Source: Plasmodium coatneyi (lineage: Eukaryota; Apicomplexa; Aconoidasida; Haemosporida; Plasmodiidae). Taken from it: 64,000 bases of DNA. Shown one piece after another: positions 60,865 to 64,000 of the stretch. Both the position numbers and the translations under genes were made by a program. The stretch is taken from contig NC_033563.1 of assembly GCF_001680005.1 (NCBI RefSeq), forward strand, positions 1,116,001-1,180,000, given 5' to 3'. How positions within the stretch are numbered: the stretch's first letter is position 1; each line of letters begins with the position of its first letter. The notes under the pieces were generated by a model. It was not told where the DNA came from. It was given only the letters and a program-made list of their open reading frames with translations, and did not search any database.

Positions 60865-63800
60865 ATGAAGTTCGGGGGGGAGGTACTACGACTCGTACCT
60901 GAGTGACGGGGAAAACGCCGAGGGAGGCATTCCCCAAGCGGCAGAACGGAAGGGGAAGAAAAATGTAAACGAAGCAAATGCCGCAGTAAGAGGGGCAACG
61001 AAGGAACCCAACAGTGGTCAAGCAAACAACCCCGGAAAGGATGAACGCCAGTATGACTTTTACAAATTTTTGGACACCTTTTTTAAGACAGACTCCATCC
61101 CAGAAAATGCACTGGAGCACATGTTGAACGTGCCATACTTCCTAGAAAAAATCATGAGTTTCTCCTTCCTCCTTTGTCTGGATAACATCCTTTACGATAT
61201 CACGTTTATGCCTGTCCAGGTGATTCGCTCTCTCTCCATTTTGCTGTACACATTTCTCAGAAATACCGGTCATAATTTTCTGCGCCATTTTTGCAATATA
61301 AAAAATTTCAAATTTTATAAATATGCAACAACGTACAATTATAAAGATTTAAAAAAATACAAAGCGAGGATTATTAAATGTTCAAACAAATTTTCTCCAA
61401 ATGAAAGGAGAAAAAGAAGTATTCTGGAAAAAAATAAAAAAAATCGAATGGATAACCAGTCAGGTAAAAGGAATTCACTTGAATGTTCATTCGTTTTGAA
61501 AAAAAATTCTTCGAAGAATTCCTTTTTTGGACATAATCGTGTGAACTGCTTATCCTACAACGTGAATTATTCCAACTCAGATGAACTGAGCCTCGAGGGA
61601 GTAAAAAGCATTTCGCAGAATAACTCCATTGACACGAATTCTGTACTGAGTAGATTAAGAAGTCTGACCAGACTGGGAAGCAGCGCGGACCGGGGCGCCA
61701 AAAGTGATAAGTGTGCCATGCACCCCTCCTGTGTAAACCGAGACAGTTATGAGAAGCAGACTCCTTTTTTAGACTTCCAATTTGGGAGCTCCGGCGAATA
61801 CACAGATGGGAAGCCCCTCCAAAATGACGACTCCGTCACAAGCGTGAAAAAGGACGACGCCGACCACTTGAGGGACGCCAATCTTGAAAAGAGGAAAAGG
61901 AGGGCCCAGATAAAGTATAACAAGAGAATGCTACAATTGCTTAATAAAAAGTCCATAGAAAGAAATGTCCATCGGAGGAGGAAGACAAACCGCCTGTCCA
62001 GTCTACTCCTCTTCGAACCGCTCGTATTTGCGAAAAGCATAATTTGCAATATTTTAAAAAGTTCAGCCAACAGTTTGTACGACGTGTTAAAAAGTCTGGG
62101 CATCAGAGTGTTGCTCTTCTTTCACATGAACAGACTCTACTCGTGTAGCATTTTTAAGGCCGAGGAGAAGAAGAAGATTGTCACCCGGTCCTTCGAGGCC
62201 AAGTGCCTAGGAAGTGGCAAAAAGGGCAGCAGCCAAACGGAGGGGGAACGGCAATCCTCTGGTGATCAAGCGAAGGAACAACCCCGTGACAAGGTGACTG
62301 CCGAACCGGCGGTGACTGCACAGAATGGCGATGTGCGCAAAGGAGAGAACCCAAACCAGGCAAATAATCTAACGAAGAAGAAGGAGGAACCCCAAAAGGG
62401 AAGCACATTGTTCCTTCCAATAAATAATCGACAAAGAAAAACAAAAAGTGATTCCCAAAGGGGTAGTTACCAACAAAACGCGGATGACTTAATCAGTGAT
62501 TTTTCCAACCAAAGCGTCTACACAACTGATGAAAGTGATCTCTCATGTAGTACAAACCCAAACGACATATGCGACGTGTTCGGCGGGGTACTATTCCTGG
62601 ATGGACAGAGTAACCCCGATGAGGAAAATGACCCAAGTGATTCATACGGACAGAACCAGAGCGGTCATTTAAGCCCCCTTTTTATGACCCAAAAGAGAAA
62701 CAGCGAAAACTGCCTCTACTACAAACTTAATGAAGGATTCGCAAAGCGAAAGAGCATAATGAAAAATATTTCCAAAGTTAAAGAAATGAAAAGAAAGTTA
62801 CTCAGGCAACATTTGAATTCCCTCAAATTATCCTTCCCAGAATACAGTGGACTAATAAGAATGTCTCTCATCCTTATCTGCATCTACATTTTTTCCTTTC
62901 TTGACACGTCTAGAATTTACCATTACATAAGAGCCCAGCCTTTTATGAAATTATACGTGGTGCTGAATATGCTTGAAATTGTCGAACGTCTGCTGAGGTC
63001 GTTAGGGAAGGACCTCATAGATGACATGATTCGAACGTTCATCAGAATCATTAACTTACGATCCTATGTGTACATTGTTCGGAACCACTACACGAGTAAA
63101 GAGAACGAACGGGAAACGGGGGGAATATCCGCCATGTCGGAACACAACCCAGGTGGGGCTCTGCAAGGTAGGAAAAAAACTACCTTCCCAGCATCTTCCC
63201 CCACGATTAACGCAACTACCACGACGAATACAACTGCAGCCACCACAGGGGGATCCTCCATCCAAGCGGATCACTTCTCAGAAAACAAATCATGTAATGC
63301 GAAACATCTAAACCCGTATGAGGCACCCCCGAATGATGACCAATCGAAGAACAAACCAACAGGCATTAAAATTGCCATCACCCCCAGGCACAACCAAAAC
63401 CCAAACCAGATGCAGAAGCAGAACCAGCTCAGTCCGAACGAACGGGAAAAAAACAAAATCGACAATCTCAAAAATAACAAGGACGACCAAATGAACAAGA
63501 AGTTTAAAATCCCCATCTTCTACCCCTTCTATAGTATTCTAATCAAATTTATTGTGCAGTACATTTTTGTCCTCACCTATATTTTAACCCATGCCTTTGC
63601 GCACCTCATACGCTTCCTTTCGTTGAACATTGCGATCAATTCGTCGGAGGTAATTTTCGAAAACCTCGCTTTGCAACAGTGCTCTGCGTGTGTATGTTCG
63701 TCCAATGCGGTCACGCAAAAAGCCCCCGATGTTCAAATACATTTTCACCACGCCATCGAACACACGTACATATGTCTGTTCGCCCTTTTCCTACCCCCAG

Positions 63801-64000
63801 TCGACCATGTTCCTTATCCTAGTGATGAGTAACTTCACAGAAATCAAGTCAACCGTCTTCAAAAAATTCTCCAAGACTACCCTGTTCACAATTGTCGCTT
63901 CAGATGCAGTCGAACGCTTCTACCTCTTCATCGACGCCTTCCTCGTGTTGCTAAAAATGTCCACTGCGTACAGAACGCAGAATTCTTTTTTTAGCATTTC
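60865..64000 (+). CDS. CARL: Cyclic amine resistance locus protein CARL, 5' part
   Basis: Multi-pass membrane protein of the TAPT1/EMP65 (DUF747) family in the early secretory pathway. CARL mutations give resistance to imidazolopiperazines such as KAF156 in P. falciparum. The coding frame is secure from 60884 (YYDSYLSDGENAEGG) to 63649, then a 151-base intron, then exon 63801 to the window edge. Family landmarks: FLEKIMSFSFLLCLDNILYD and FMPVQVIRSLSILLYTFLRN near the start; GLIRMSLILICIYIFSFLD with FMKLYVVLNMLEIVERLL; then IVQYIFVLTYILTHAFAHLI and, after the intron, MSNFTEIKSTVFKKFSKTTL with SDAVERFYLFIDAFL. Large Ser/Asn/Lys-rich disordered inserts split the domain, much longer than in animals. 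The N-terminus is unresolved. ATG 60865 (MKFGG) is in frame only if the G7 tract at 60874-60880 is really G6; otherwise an upstream exon is needed. The C-terminal part lies outside the window. Confidence 0.9.

Noticed and set aside
1..64000. tRNA, rRNA, CRISPR arrays, transposons or viral remnants
   Set aside because: Reading by eye found no cloverleaf with a TTCGA arm, no rRNA-like blocks, no regularly spaced repeats and no integrase, transposase or capsid-like frames. A covariance-model search would be needed to exclude small RNAs.

Overview
The window is nuclear DNA of a malaria parasite (Plasmodium), and most likely of the vivax/cynomolgi/knowlesi group. The evidence is gene content (CARL, DOZI, a Plasmodium-type H2A.Z, a truncated-N-glycan ALG7), short GT-AG introns with long poly-T tracts, very long A/T homopolymers, large low-complexity inserts in proteins, and a base composition much less AT-rich than P. 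falciparum. No mobile element, CRISPR array, rRNA or convincing tRNA was seen.

Fifteen protein genes were resolved, left to right: nicotinamidase (+), a 104-residue five-exon gene of unknown function (-), signal peptidase complex subunit 2 (+, eight exons), the DEAD-box helicase DOZI/DDX6 (+), histone H2A.Z (+), a secreted or plastid-targeted protein with NUMOD3-like repeats (+), a large leucine-rich-repeat protein (-), ALG7 (-, seven exons), a C-terminally anchored membrane protein (-), a degenerate protein kinase (+), an S9-family serine peptidase (-), a divergent DEAD-box helicase (+), a long coiled-coil protein (-), a large WD-repeat protein (+) and the 5' part of CARL (+), which runs off the right edge. 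From memory, this order matches fifteen consecutive genes near the right end of P. falciparum chromosome 3 (nicotinamidase to CARL). That should be checked, but it supports even the small multi-exon gene.

Four intergenic stretches are large (about 1.5 to 4.3 kb each: 3306-4807, 6530-10854, 12286-15477, 47808-51264), while tail-to-tail pairs are separated by only 0.3 to 0.45 kb. The genes do not form one pathway. Themes present are NAD salvage (nicotinamidase), the ER secretory and glycosylation system (SPC2, ALG7, CARL), RNA control (DOZI, the second helicase) and chromatin (H2A.Z).

The most notable structural observations are these. Two large genes (LRR and WD-repeat) are each split by a one-base frame change exactly inside a 23-24 base A tract. 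A possible third case lies at a G7 tract at the CARL 5' end. The kinase has lost its catalytic residues. One helicase carries DEFD/SST in place of DEAD/SAT. I found no clearly undescribed multi-gene system; the window reads as a conserved core block of a Plasmodium chromosome.
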